A stretch of 17,854 nt of DNA, from contig DASPXV010000063.1 in the NCBI GenBank assembly GCA_035637115.1, positions 1 through 17,854 on the forward strand, read 5' to 3'. Positions 1 through 7,381 of the stretch are shown here, piece after piece (the first letter of the stretch is position 1; each line of letters starts with the position of its first letter). The notes beneath the pieces are model-generated. The model did not search any database. It was not told the origin of the DNA and was given only the letters and a program-made list of their open reading frames with translations. The position numbers and the translations under genes were made by a program. Source of the stretch: JAICSD01 sp035637115 (GTDB taxonomy: Bacteria; Acidobacteriota; Vicinamibacteria; Vicinamibacterales; 2-12-FULL-66-21).

Positions 1-1
1 C

Positions 2-574
2 GTGGATGTCATCGTCGCGCAAGGCACGGAAGCCGGCGGCCATCGCTCGAACTGGAGCGACGCGGCGGACGAAGCGGGGACGATGGTGATCGTGCCGAGG
101 ATTGTCGATGCGGTAAAGCTGCCGGTGATCGCGGCGGGCGGGATCGTCGACGGCCGCGGCCTCGTGGCGGCGCTCGCGCTCGGCGCGTCAGGTGTCATGC
201 TCGGCACGCGGTTCATCGCGACGCGCGAGTCCATCGCGCCGCAGTTTTTCAAGGATGCAGTCCTGACCGCAGGCGCGGGCGACACGGTCGTGAGCCGCGC
301 CTTCACCGGACTTCCCATGCGAACGCTGCGCAACTGCTTCGCATCGGACTACGGCACCGGGCCCGTCCTTCCGCCGATGCTGCAGTCGAACGCCGCCGAA
401 GACATCTTCAAGGCCGCCGCTCAACGCGGCGACGCGCAGTACTTCCCCATGCCCGCCGGGGAAAGCGCGGGTCTCATCACCGACATGCCGTCCGCCGCAG
501 ACATCGTCCGCACCATCGCTCGCGAAGCCGAGGAGATCGTCCGGGACCTCGCCGCAGAGTTTCGCGCGCCGTAA
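2..574 (+). CDS. Nitronate monooxygenase family flavoprotein, C-terminal part
   Basis: This is the 3' portion of a gene entering from the left edge; the frame is open from base 2, so the true start lies outside the window. The visible 190 residues match the C-terminal half of the FMN-dependent nitronate monooxygenase / 2-nitropropane dioxygenase TIM barrel. They begin near the motif AQGTEAGGH, whose His is the proposed catalytic base in this family, and continue with AAGGI and the phosphate-binding segment GASGVMLGTRF. Such enzymes oxidise alkyl nitronates with O2 using FMN in the cytosol, although many members have other or unknown substrates. The C-terminal helix ends in an ordinary way at the TAA. 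The family call is strong. The exact substrate cannot be read from the sequence. Confidence 0.88.
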   Translation: MDVIVAQGTEAGGHRSNWSDAADEAGTMVIVPRIVDAVKLPVIAAGGIVDGRGLVAALALGASGVMLGTRFIATRESIAPQFFKDAVLTAGAGDTVVSRAFTGLPMRTLRNCFASDYGTGPVLPPMLQSNAAEDIFKAAAQRGDAQYFPMPAGESAGLITDMPSAADIVRTIAREAEEIVRDLAAEFRAP

Positions 575-673
575 CCGTTACTCAGTCCTCGTAACCCGAC
601 ATTTGCGGAACGACGGAAACAGCCGCGAATTTGACGAGGAGTCGCGGGCAGCGCTATTGCTGCGTTCTGCGGC

Positions 674-1036
674 ATGGCTAACAAATGTCGATTCGCGCTC
701 GCGCTTGCCGCGCTGGTGGCGACTGCTTCATGCGGCGGCTATTCCAGCCCGACTACGCCGACGACTGTAACCGGGACAGCGGTCAGCATCCCGATGGGCG
801 CGTCTGCGCTGGGCAGCGCCGCTTACGTACCGAACCCGGTGACAATCTCCGTCGGCGGGACGGTGACCTGGACGAACAACGATTCCATGAACCATACGGC
901 GACGAGTGACACGGGAGTGTTCACCGGCAGCATGGCGCCTGGCGCGAAGTACAGCTACACATTCCCGTCGAGAGGGACCTTCGCCTACCACTGCACGCTC
1001 CATCCAGGCATGGTCGGGACCGTGGTCGTCCAGTAG
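674..1036 (+). CDS. Exported cupredoxin (plastocyanin/azurin-like), probable lipoprotein
   Basis: A 120-residue protein with a hydrophobic N-terminal signal (residues about 6-19) ending in ATASC, a plausible but imperfect lipobox with Cys20 as the lipidated residue. A Thr/Pro-rich linker leads to a cupredoxin fold: the strand VTISVGGTVTWTNND, then His74 in NHTAT, and Cys107, His110 and Met113 in HCTLHPGM. These four residues form a complete type 1 copper site, so the domain should bind copper and transfer electrons outside the cytoplasmic membrane. No clear Shine-Dalgarno sequence precedes the ATG. The gene stands alone, 99 nt after the flavoprotein gene, and no redox partner is visible nearby. 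The fold call is very secure; the electron partner is unknown. Confidence 0.88.
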   Translation: MANKCRFALALAALVATASCGGYSSPTTPTTVTGTAVSIPMGASALGSAAYVPNPVTISVGGTVTWTNNDSMNHTATSDTGVFTGSMAPGAKYSYTFPSRGTFAYHCTLHPGMVGTVVVQ

Positions 1037-1045
1037 ACGTGGCGC

Positions 1046-1321
1046 TCAGTGCGTGCGCGCGCTGAGCCAGAACTGTAACTGTGCCGCCTTCATCGTGCCG
1101 TCGTTGTTGAAGTAGCGGTCTTGCCAGTCGTCTGGCTTTTTCTTCAGGAACCCGTCCGTCTTCCTCTTCGGACTCGCCTGCGTCACGCGCCAGGCGAAGT
1201 GGTCGTACACGTCGAGCACGTGCGAGGCGTAGGCCTCGGCCAACCGGCGGTTGCCGCGCACGATCACGAGGTGCCTTCGCCTGGCCGTTCTTGTCGACAT
1301 AGATCACGAACTTGTCCTCAC
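1046..1321 (-). pseudogene. Remnant of a phospholipase D-like protein (C-terminal part, frameshifted)
   Basis: Two reading frames on the minus strand together resemble the end of a phospholipase D-like domain. The upstream frame (about 1321-1272) reads DKFVIYVDKNGQAKA, like the stretch around the second HKD motif, but a Glu sits where the motif His is expected. Near 1272-1275 the similarity moves to another frame, which reads HLVIVRGNRRLAEAYASHV, then DVYDHFAWRV, and ends with DDWQDRYF and LQFWLSA. The usual intervening segment is absent, so an internal deletion with a frame change is the simplest explanation. The N-terminal half is missing altogether, and the gene has no start. The family assignment rests on pattern memory and is moderate; the frame break can be read directly. 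Confidence 0.5.
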
Positions 1322-1363
1322 ACGAACAATCTGTGCAGGACGATCTCTTACACGCTGCCGGCG

Positions 1364-1369
1364 TATCAT
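1364..1369 (+). promoter_or_regulatory. Putative -10 element (TATCAT) of a leaderless transcript
   Basis: TATCAT matches the sigma-70 -10 consensus at five of six positions and ends 6 nt before the ATG at 1376. No Shine-Dalgarno sequence lies in between. Transcription would begin at or next to the start codon. No convincing -35 is visible about 17 nt upstream. Confidence 0.45.
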
Positions 1370-1375
1370 CGCCGG

Positions 1376-3544
1376 ATGAACGACATCAGCAGGCGTGAGT
1401 TCATCCAGGCGACGGCCGCTGCCGGCGCATTCGCGTCCTTTCGCGTATCGACGGCGCAGTCGCCCGCGCCGGATGGCGGCTGGTTCGATCGCCCGATGCG
1501 CTGGGTGCAGCTCACGCTCGTCGAGAACGATCCCGGCCGGTTCGACCCGCAGTTCTGGCTCGATTACTTCCGGGGCCTCCATGCTGATGCTGCGACGCTG
1601 AGCGCCGGCGGAATCGTCGCCTATTACCCGACAGAAATTCCTTTGCATCATCGCAGCGCATGGCTCGGCAACACGGATCCATTCGGGACGCTGGTCGCCG
1701 GCTGCCGGAAGATGAACATGAACGTCCTGGCGCGCGTCGATCCGCACGCGGTGCGCGACGAGGTGAAGCAGGCGCATCCGGATTGGATCTCCACGGACGC
1801 CGACGGACAGCCGCGGCGGCATTGGGCGAATCCCGAGCTGTGGATCTCGTGCGCGCTCGGCCCCTACAACTTCGAGTTCATGGATGGCGTGAATCGCGAG
1901 ATCGTCGCGAAGTATGCGGTCGACGGCATCTTCGCGAACCGGTGGGCGCCGCAGGGCGGGGACTGCTACTGCGTGCACTGCCAGCGGAACTTTCGCGCCG
2001 CGACCGGCCGCGATCTTCCGCGAACAAACGATCGTCGCGATCCAGTGCGCCGCGCGTTCGTCGAGTGGCGTGTCGCGCGGCTCACGGAGTTGTGGAAGCA
2101 CTGGGATGCTTCGATTCGCGGCGTTCGCGCCGAAGCGCGATTCGTGCCGAACGGCCCGCCCGACATGAAGACGGCGGGCGAGCTCGCCGACATCCAGTTT
2201 GCCGACTACCAGGCGCGCCGCGGGCTGACGCCCCCGTGGGCGAACGGCCGGCGCGCGAAGGAATTCCGGAGCGTGATGGGAAAGCGGCCGGTCGGCGGCA
2301 TTTTCAGCGTCGGTGTTGAGGAAGCGTATCGCTGGAAGGATTCGGTACAGAGCGAGCCGGAAATACGACTCTGGGTCGCCGAAGGCACCGCCAACGGAAT
2401 GCGGCCCTGGGTGACGAAATTCTCCGGCGTGTTGTACGACCGGCGCTGGCTCGCGACGGTTGAGCGCATCTACGACTGGCATTATCGCCACGAGCGTTAC
2501 CTGCGGAACGAGCGCCCGCTGGCGCGCGTCGCGCTCCTGCACTCGGAGCAGACCGAGACGTTCCACGCCGGCGTCGCTGCCGGGGATCGCCACGGCGATC
2601 ACGTGCTCGGCATGTATCACGCGCTCGTCGAGGCGCGCGTCCCCTTTGAACTGGTCCACGAGGCGTTCCTCACGCCCGATCGGCTCGACGCGTTCAAGCT
2701 GCTGATTCTCGCCGACGCGGCCGCGCTCTCGGACGCGCAGTGTCGCGCCATCCGCGACTACCTCAACCGCGGCGGAAGCGTGCTCGCCACCTTCGCGAGT
2801 TCGCTGTTCGACGAGATCGGCAACCGCCGCGCCGACTTCGGCCTTGCGGACGTCTTCGGCGTGTCGTTCACCGGCCGCATCGACGGCCCGATGCAGAACT
2901 CCTATCTCGCGCTGGAAACAGACAAGTCCACTGGCCGCCGGCACGAGATCCTCAAAGGACTGGACGACGCGCCGCGGATCGTCAACGGCGTGTTCAGGAT
3001 CGACGTCCGCCCATCAGCCGAGTTCCCGTCGCCCGTGACGCTGATTCCGTCGTATCCGGATTTACCAATGGAGGACGTGTATCCACGCGTCCTCAAAACC
3101 GACACGCGCGAGCTCTATCTCCGCGATCTCGGTCGCAGCCGCGTCGTCTACTTCCCGTGGGACATCGACCGCACCTTCTGGGACGTGCTGGCGGTGGATC
3201 ACCTCACGCTGCTGCGCAATGCCGTCGCATGGGCGTGCAACGAGCCGCAGCCCGTGGAAGTGGATGGCCCCGGCGTGCTGGACGTCACCGCGTGGCGCCA
3301 GCGTGACTCGATGACGGTGCACCTGGTCAACCTCACGAATCCAATGATGATGAAGGGACCGTTACGTGAGACGATCCCGGTCGGACCGCTGCAGGTGCGC
3401 ATGCGGCTGCCGCAGGGTGCGAGACCGTCAAAGGTGCGGCTGCTGACGGCCGGGACGACGCTCCTGACCGTGATCGCGAACGGGACAGCGCGAGTCACTA
3501 TCCCGTCCGTTGACGTGCACGAGGTCGTCGCGATCGACCTGTAA
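1376..3544 (+). CDS. Tat-exported glycoside-hydrolase-like protein with beta-galactosidase trimerisation-like domain
   Basis: A 722-residue protein. I chose the ATG at 1376 because it begins MNDISRREFIQ, a twin-arginine signal, and follows a -10-like element directly; the upstream in-frame codons overlap the antisense PLD remnant and look non-coding. The mature N-terminal half (about 35-260) resembles the 'hypothetical glycosyl hydrolase 6' TIM-barrel family, with DGIFANRW and the Cys-rich turn CYCVHC (197-202). Residues about 465-640 (RVALLHSEQTETF, LLILADAAALSD, NRGGSVLATF) look like the class I glutamine-amidotransferase-like trimerisation domain of GH42 beta-galactosidases. The C-terminus is beta-rich. 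It probably acts on glycans in the periplasm. The architecture is clear; substrate and catalytic residues are not established. Confidence 0.8.
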   Translation: MNDISRREFIQATAAAGAFASFRVSTAQSPAPDGGWFDRPMRWVQLTLVENDPGRFDPQFWLDYFRGLHADAATLSAGGIVAYYPTEIPLHHRSAWLGNTDPFGTLVAGCRKMNMNVLARVDPHAVRDEVKQAHPDWISTDADGQPRRHWANPELWISCALGPYNFEFMDGVNREIVAKYAVDGIFANRWAPQGGDCYCVHCQRNFRAATGRDLPRTNDRRDPVRRAFVEWRVARLTELWKHWDASIRGVRAEARFVPNGPPDMKTAGELADIQFADYQARRGLTPPWANGRRAKEFRSVMGKRPVGGIFSVGVEEAYRWKDSVQSEPEIRLWVAEGTANGMRPWVTKFSGVLYDRRWLATVERIYDWHYRHERYLRNERPLARVALLHSEQTETFHAGVAAGDRHGDHVLGMYHALVEARVPFELVHEAFLTPDRLDAFKLLILADAAALSDAQCRAIRDYLNRGGSVLATFASSLFDEIGNRRADFGLADVFGVSFTGRIDGPMQNSYLALETDKSTGRRHEILKGLDDAPRIVNGVFRIDVRPSAEFPSPVTLIPSYPDLPMEDVYPRVLKTDTRELYLRDLGRSRVVYFPWDIDRTFWDVLAVDHLTLLRNAVAWACNEPQPVEVDGPGVLDVTAWRQRDSMTVHLVNLTNPMMMKGPLRETIPVGPLQVRMRLPQGARPSKVRLLTAGTTLLTVIANGTARVTIPSVDVHEVVAIDL

Positions 3545-3588
3545 ACATCGTGCCGAACGACTGGCGCGGACGTTGCTGTGTCCACTGT

Positions 3589-3604
3589 GCGGCGGATCCG
3601 CCGC
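3589..3604. repeat. 16-bp perfect palindrome upstream of the LPPG-repeat gene
   Basis: GCGGCGGATCCGCCGC is its own reverse complement, with no spacer. It lies 45 nt after the preceding stop codon and 16 nt before the ATG at 3621, next to that gene's Shine-Dalgarno sequence. It could be a dimeric repressor operator or an mRNA hairpin near the ribosome site. Self-complementary GC-rich words also arise by chance in such DNA. Confidence 0.4.
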
Positions 3605-3620
3605 GAAAGCGAGGTCATTG

Positions 3621-4085
3621 ATGAGAAGCAACCATCTCTTCGTTACATTCCTGATTGCTGGCGCGCTGATCTGCGCGCCCGCCGGCGCGTCCGCCCAGGG
3701 CCACGGCCGCGGTCATGCGAAGGCGGACAAACCGCACAAGGGCGAGCACGCACATAGATCCGATCGGCACGCGGACGAGCACGACGTCGTCATCGACCGT
3801 GACGGCCACGTGCGCGCAATTCACGAGTACGCGCGAGCCGGTTCGCTGCCGCCAGGTCTGGCCAAGCGGGAATCTCTGCCGCCGGGACTTCGCAAGCAGC
3901 TCCAGGAGCGCGGCGAGCTGCCGCCCGGACTGCAGAAGCGCCTGGTCCCCGTGCCGGCGCCGCTGCTCGCTCGTCTCCCCGCAGTTCCCGGTTACTACCA
4001 GCGGTACTTCGCCGGCGACGATCTCGTCGTCGTGAACACGCGAACGAATCGAATCGCCGCCGTCATTCCGGATGTCTGGAGGTAG
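3621..4085 (+). CDS. Exported His-rich protein with LPPG repeats (RcnB/CigR-like)
   Basis: A 154-residue protein starting at an ATG with GAGG 6 nt upstream. Residues 1-26 form a classical signal peptide cleaved after ASAQ. The next segment (27-55) is rich in His, Lys and Asp (GHGRGHAK, KGEHAHRSDRHADEHD) and could bind metal. Three near-copies of a short repeat follow: SLPPGLAKR, SLPPGLRKQ and ELPPGLQKR (76-108). The C-terminus, YYQRYFAGDDLVVVNTRTNR then IAAVIPDV, is the beta-hairpin typical of RcnB/CigR-type periplasmic proteins. E. coli RcnB takes part in nickel/cobalt homeostasis; the role here is unknown. It is followed after 3 nt by a small membrane-protein gene whose Shine-Dalgarno sequence overlaps this gene's end, so the two are probably translationally coupled. 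Confidence 0.72.
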   Translation: MRSNHLFVTFLIAGALICAPAGASAQGHGRGHAKADKPHKGEHAHRSDRHADEHDVVIDRDGHVRAIHEYARAGSLPPGLAKRESLPPGLRKQLQERGELPPGLQKRLVPVPAPLLARLPAVPGYYQRYFAGDDLVVVNTRTNRIAAVIPDVWR

Positions 4086-4088
4086 CTC

Positions 4089-4304
4089 ATGCCGAGCCTT
4101 TCACTGAATTTTCCTACGTTCGGTTTCGTGGTGGGCACCCGCGCCGCGCTGGGCGTGGGGATCGGACTGCTGCTGGCGGATCGACTGCCGCCGGAACGCC
4201 GCCGCACCGTGGGCCTGACGCTCGTCACGATCGGCGCCGCAACGACGATTCCCGCGATCATGGCCATCCGTCGTGGCAGGACGGCCCAAACGTCGTACGC
4301 GTAA
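4089..4304 (+). CDS. Small two-span membrane protein, unknown function
   Basis: A 71-residue protein with a strong GGAGGT site (4078-4083) overlapping the end of the preceding gene, 5 nt before this ATG. Two hydrophobic stretches are visible: about 12-27 (FVVGTRAALGVGIGLL) and about 41-57 (VGLTLVTIGAATTIPAI). They are joined by the basic loop RLPPERRRT and followed by RRGR. The positive-inside rule suggests that loop and tail face the cytoplasm. I do not recognise a named family. Coupling to the His-rich LPPG-repeat gene suggests a shared envelope role, which is inference only. Confidence 0.72.
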   Translation: MPSLSLNFPTFGFVVGTRAALGVGIGLLLADRLPPERRRTVGLTLVTIGAATTIPAIMAIRRGRTAQTSYA

Positions 4305-4325
4305 CGCTCATCGGCTGACGTTCGC

Positions 4326-4358
4326 GAAGAGGACGACGGCGGTAGAATCGTCCTCTTC
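4326..4358. promoter_or_regulatory. 11-bp perfect inverted repeat overlapping the -10 of the kinase operon
   Basis: GAAGAGGACGA (4326-4336) is repeated in inverted form as TCGTCCTCTTC (4348-4358) across an 11-nt spacer, directly abutting the ATG at 4359. A -10-like TAGAAT lies at 4343-4348, ending 10 nt before the ATG. No Shine-Dalgarno sequence is present. The layout fits a promoter giving a leaderless or near-leaderless transcript, flanked by operator half-sites. A weak -35-like TTCGCG sits at 4321-4326. Confidence 0.5.
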
Positions 4359-5519
4359 ATGTCGCAAAATCCCTGGACCGCGACGACGCGGACGTCACCA
4401 CTCGCGCGCGCGCCATCGGCACGGCCCGAACATCTCCTCGCGCCCAATCAGGTTGTCGAGAGTCCCGAAACGCACCTGCAGTACCGCGTCGAGCGTCTGA
4501 TCGGCGAGGGGGGCTTCGGCCAGGCCTATCTCGCGCGCCGGCTCGGACGATCCGCGACCGTACCCGCTGTCGTGTGCATCAAGGTCAGCACGCGCATCGA
4601 CGGCTGGCTGCGCGAGGCGTACTTCGGCCAGGTCCTCGACGGCCACGAGCGCGCGATCCGGGTGTTCGACGCATTCCCGCTGATCCGCGATGACGGACGC
4701 GTCCTGTATTTCCTCGTCCTCGAATACGCGGAACACGGCGACCTCGGCGCGTTCCTCCGCCGCGGCGGCAAAGGATGGGCGGAAACGATCGTGCGGCGCG
4801 AAATCGCCGGCATCCTCGACGTCCTGCGAAAACTCCACCGCGGCCAGACGCTGCACCGCGACCTCACGCCCGTCAACGTGTTCGTGTGCGACGGCCCACG
4901 CCTCAAACTCGGCGACTTCGGGATCGTCCGCCAGCAAAGCGACATGCGCGGGATCACCGCGCGCACGATGAACCGCATGACAGCGCCGAGCGATCTGTTC
5001 GATCGCGCCGCGCCGAAGTGGCAGGCGCGCGACGACGTCTACCAGGTCGGGCAGCTGCTCGGGATGCTCATTGTCGGCGACGCGAGCCGCCGCGTGCGCA
5101 CGAGCGACGTGCGCGGATTGCGCTGCAGCGATCACCTGAAGGAAATCCTGCACCGCTGCATCGGCGAGCGCCGCAAGCGCTACGAGAGCGCGGACGAAAT
5201 GGTCGACGCGCTCAAGACGCGTTCCGCGCCGCTGAAGCCGGGAGTGCTGCGGTCGCTGAAGGGAGTGCACGTCACCTTCACCGGCATCTTCACGAAGACG
5301 CGGCGCAAGGTCGCCGCGGCCGCTCGGCGTGCCGGCGCGATCGTCCACTCGGGACCGTCGGCGCTGACGACCGTCATCGTGCGCGGCCGGCCGAACGTGC
5401 TGCAGGCAGCGGGGCGCGACGGCGGACTGAAGCTGATGGAAGCCAAGCGGCTTCGCCGCAAGGGACACCGCATCACCGTGCTCACGGAAGCGCAGTTCTG
5501 GCGCCTGGCGGGACGATAA
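4359..5519 (+). CDS. Ser/Thr protein kinase fused to a C-terminal BRCT domain
   Basis: A 386-residue cytosolic protein with no membrane segment. Residues about 43-285 form a Hanks-type kinase: the glycine loop IGEGGFGQAY (48-57), lysine in VCIKVS (Lys75), the catalytic loop HRDLTPVN (166-173, Asp168, Asn173) and LGDFGI with Asp186. All core catalytic residues are present, so it should be active. A long Arg-rich activation segment follows. Residues about 299-385 match a BRCT domain of the NAD-ligase/RFC1 type: VHVTFTGIF, AAARRAGAIVHSG, TTVIVRG and the closing LTEAQFWRLA. BRCT domains bind phosphopeptides or DNA ends, so the kinase may act in a DNA-damage or replication context. Bacterial kinases usually carry PASTA, TPR or WD40 modules instead. 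Its stop overlaps the next start (TAATG). Confidence 0.88.
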   Translation: MSQNPWTATTRTSPLARAPSARPEHLLAPNQVVESPETHLQYRVERLIGEGGFGQAYLARRLGRSATVPAVVCIKVSTRIDGWLREAYFGQVLDGHERAIRVFDAFPLIRDDGRVLYFLVLEYAEHGDLGAFLRRGGKGWAETIVRREIAGILDVLRKLHRGQTLHRDLTPVNVFVCDGPRLKLGDFGIVRQQSDMRGITARTMNRMTAPSDLFDRAAPKWQARDDVYQVGQLLGMLIVGDASRRVRTSDVRGLRCSDHLKEILHRCIGERRKRYESADEMVDALKTRSAPLKPGVLRSLKGVHVTFTGIFTKTRRKVAAAARRAGAIVHSGPSALTTVIVRGRPNVLQAAGRDGGLKLMEAKRLRRKGHRITVLTEAQFWRLAGR

Positions 5520-6220
5520 TGAAGACGCAGGCGGTCATCTTCGACGGCGATGACACACTCTGGAGTACCGAGGGGCTCTACGATGACGCGCGATCGAACG
5601 CTCGCTCGATCATCGCCGGTGCCGGCCTTGACGCAGCGGAGTGGGAGCGGCTCGAGCGGCTCATCGACGTGGCGAATGTCGAGCGGTTCGGATACCGCCG
5701 CGAGCGGTTTCCAACGTCGTGCGTCGAAGCGTATCGGCAACTCTGTCAACTCGACGCAGGCGAACCCGATCGGGCGACCGAGCAGCGCATAAAGACTGCC
5801 GCGGAAATGGTCTTCGAACGCGATCCGCCGCTGTTCGAGGGGACGCGGGAGGTCCTGGCGGCACTGCGCGACGGCGGCTTTCGATTGGCCCTCTTGACCA
5901 AGGGGGATCCGGACGTGCAATCGAAAAGAATTGAGCGGAGCGGGCTGCGACCTTTCTTCGACGTCATCGAGATCGTGCCTGAGAAGACGGCTGATGTCTT
6001 CGCGAGACTGCTGGCGGCGCTGGGCGTCAGCGCTGATTCCGCCTGGATGGTCGGCAACAGCGTCCGCTCGGACGTACTGCCCGCCCTTCGCGCCGGAGTA
6101 CGGGCCATCTGGATTGACGCTCACGTCTGGGAGCACGAACGCGATCACGAGAAGCTGGTGGACGAGCGTGTGATCGTCGCATCCAGCCTTTCGGAGGTCG
6201 CCGGGATCATTGCGGCATGA
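5519..6220 (+). CDS. HAD-superfamily hydrolase (probable phosphatase)
   Basis: A 233-residue protein whose ATG overlaps the kinase stop codon as TAATG, which implies translational coupling. All four HAD motifs are present: DGDDTLW with nucleophile Asp9 and acid Asp11, LLTKGD with Thr127, Lys156 in VPEKTAD, and MVGNSVRSDV with Asp185. Between motifs I and II lies a helical C1-type cap (about 18-100). The protein therefore should hydrolyse a phosphate ester in the cytosol. The substrate cannot be predicted; phosphoglycolate-like and nucleotide phosphatases share this layout. Its place directly after a kinase is notable, but HAD enzymes of this type generally act on small molecules, so it need not counteract the kinase. 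Confidence 0.88.
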   Translation: MKTQAVIFDGDDTLWSTEGLYDDARSNARSIIAGAGLDAAEWERLERLIDVANVERFGYRRERFPTSCVEAYRQLCQLDAGEPDRATEQRIKTAAEMVFERDPPLFEGTREVLAALRDGGFRLALLTKGDPDVQSKRIERSGLRPFFDVIEIVPEKTADVFARLLAALGVSADSAWMVGNSVRSDVLPALRAGVRAIWIDAHVWEHERDHEKLVDERVIVASSLSEVAGIIAA

Positions 6221-6939
6221 GCCGGCTGTCGCGATTTGCGCGAGTGGCGATCCATCCCGAACCGGAGCTCGGTCTGAAAGACACCGGGCTTCACTACACC
6301 GACATACTCTTTGGTTTCGTCATCCACGAGCTGTTCATTCGCATCCAGAACTGGCCATCGCTCGACAGCGCCGTGAAATGGCACCTGGTCGCGGGCACCG
6401 TGCTCGTTCTCGGCAGCTGGATTGGGTACCATCGAAGCCGGAATCGCCCGGCGTACGAGGTCAAGTTCTTCAATCTTCCGCTTTTTGGATTCGTTGTCGA
6501 TCAGCTGATGCTGATCCTCTACTTCCGGATCGCGATCCTCACACCGATCACTGGCCCTGCAAGTCCGGACTGGGCCTTCGTGGTTCGCAGCACGCTACGC
6601 CTCGTCACATTCGTCTTCGTGTTGTATCTGACCTGGGACTTGCTCGCCTTGTGGATGGCAACTGCGAGGAGAACAGACGAAAAGGGCCGGACAGTCCCGC
6701 GTTATCCGGCCGTGCGGGACGAAGTAATCACCGATCGACCAGCGCTCAGGGATGCGGCGGGTATCCTTATTACTGTACTGGCGCTGCTGCTGCTGGCTGC
6801 CCTTTGGATCTCCGCAAATCGATCCGAGCCTCGCTGGGTATTGCCCGGCGTGATCCTGATCCTGCTTGCCTATCGGTGGGCGAAGGAGATCAGAACGTCG
6901 TATCGATTGTCGTCCGCACAGGGCCGCCGGCCGGGCTAA
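6217..6939 (+). CDS. Polytopic membrane protein, unknown function
   Basis: A 240-residue protein whose ATG overlaps the HAD gene's stop (ATGA), so it is the third gene of the kinase operon. About six membrane spans are visible: around 27-43, 55-71, 86-108, 128-149, 181-199 and 206-220. A charged loop (150-178, ARRTDEKGRTVPRYPAVRDE) separates the first four from the last two, and the tail is basic, so both probably face the cytoplasm. Several charged or polar residues lie within or next to spans (DILFGFVIHE, WHLVAG). I do not recognise a family. The cytoplasmic loop would be reachable by the operon's kinase, which is only a suggestion. Confidence 0.75.
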   Translation: MSRLSRFARVAIHPEPELGLKDTGLHYTDILFGFVIHELFIRIQNWPSLDSAVKWHLVAGTVLVLGSWIGYHRSRNRPAYEVKFFNLPLFGFVVDQLMLILYFRIAILTPITGPASPDWAFVVRSTLRLVTFVFVLYLTWDLLALWMATARRTDEKGRTVPRYPAVRDEVITDRPALRDAAGILITVLALLLLAALWISANRSEPRWVLPGVILILLAYRWAKEIRTSYRLSSAQGRRPG

Positions 6940-7381
6940 TAATCTGACCGCTGCCGGCTAGTTTTCTGGCGGGGCCGTATCAACACACATGCGTTCGCCG
7001 TGAAAACGCGACTACTTCGTCTGGTGCAGGGTACTGGAGGGCGCGATCGAGATCGTGCATGATGGGCCTCCTGCCACTCGTCGGCGCGCACAGTCGGCGC
7101 GCGCACGGCGGATCGTTGAGCAGTGGCTGTGCCAACGGGAAATGCGCGAATCGGCGCGGAGATGACAGCGAGCTGCGATCGGAGCTTCGGCTTCTATGGC
7201 GAACTCGCGTTTCAGACGAAGCTGCCTTCGCCGAGGGGCCGCGAGCTGGGTTAAGATGGGCTCCGGCTTGAAGGCAGCCGCCGGGTCCGCGGGAAGAGTT
7301 CAACTCACCTTCGTCATAACTCCATTCACGCACGACCTTCGTGCAACCTGAATGCGGACCCAGGTGATGCATGGAGGACCC
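6940..7381. other. Intergenic stretch with no supported gene
   Basis: Only short open frames occur here. The longest on the plus strand, 7059-7271, has no ribosome site and reads as low-complexity Arg/Ala sequence. One other plus frame, ending near 7254, contains a natural-looking stretch (FGFYGELAFQTKLPSPRG), but it has no start and no recognisable family; it may be a gene remnant. A small hairpin (GCACGA at 7330-7335 with TCGTGC at 7339-7344) lies upstream of the next gene. Nothing else was found. Confidence 0.5.
7373..7377 (+). promoter_or_regulatory. Shine-Dalgarno GGAGG that sets a GTG start
   Basis: GGAGG lies 4 nt before GTG at 7382. It would sit inside the coding region if the upstream ATG at 7352 were used, and that ATG has no Shine-Dalgarno sequence. 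Confidence 0.6.

Noticed and set aside
1304..2944. 546-residue open frame on the minus strand
   Set aside because: It lies entirely opposite the glycoside-hydrolase-like gene, has Arg/Ala/Val-biased composition and no family motifs. Long antisense frames are expected at this GC content.
5519..6220. HAD protein as the cognate protein phosphatase of the kinase
   Set aside because: The gene order is suggestive, but its C1-capped HAD layout is typical of small-molecule phosphatases, and nothing in the sequence supports phosphoprotein specificity.
7059..7271. Possible 70-residue gene in the intergenic stretch
   Set aside because: No ribosome site, no promoter, no recognisable motif and biased composition.
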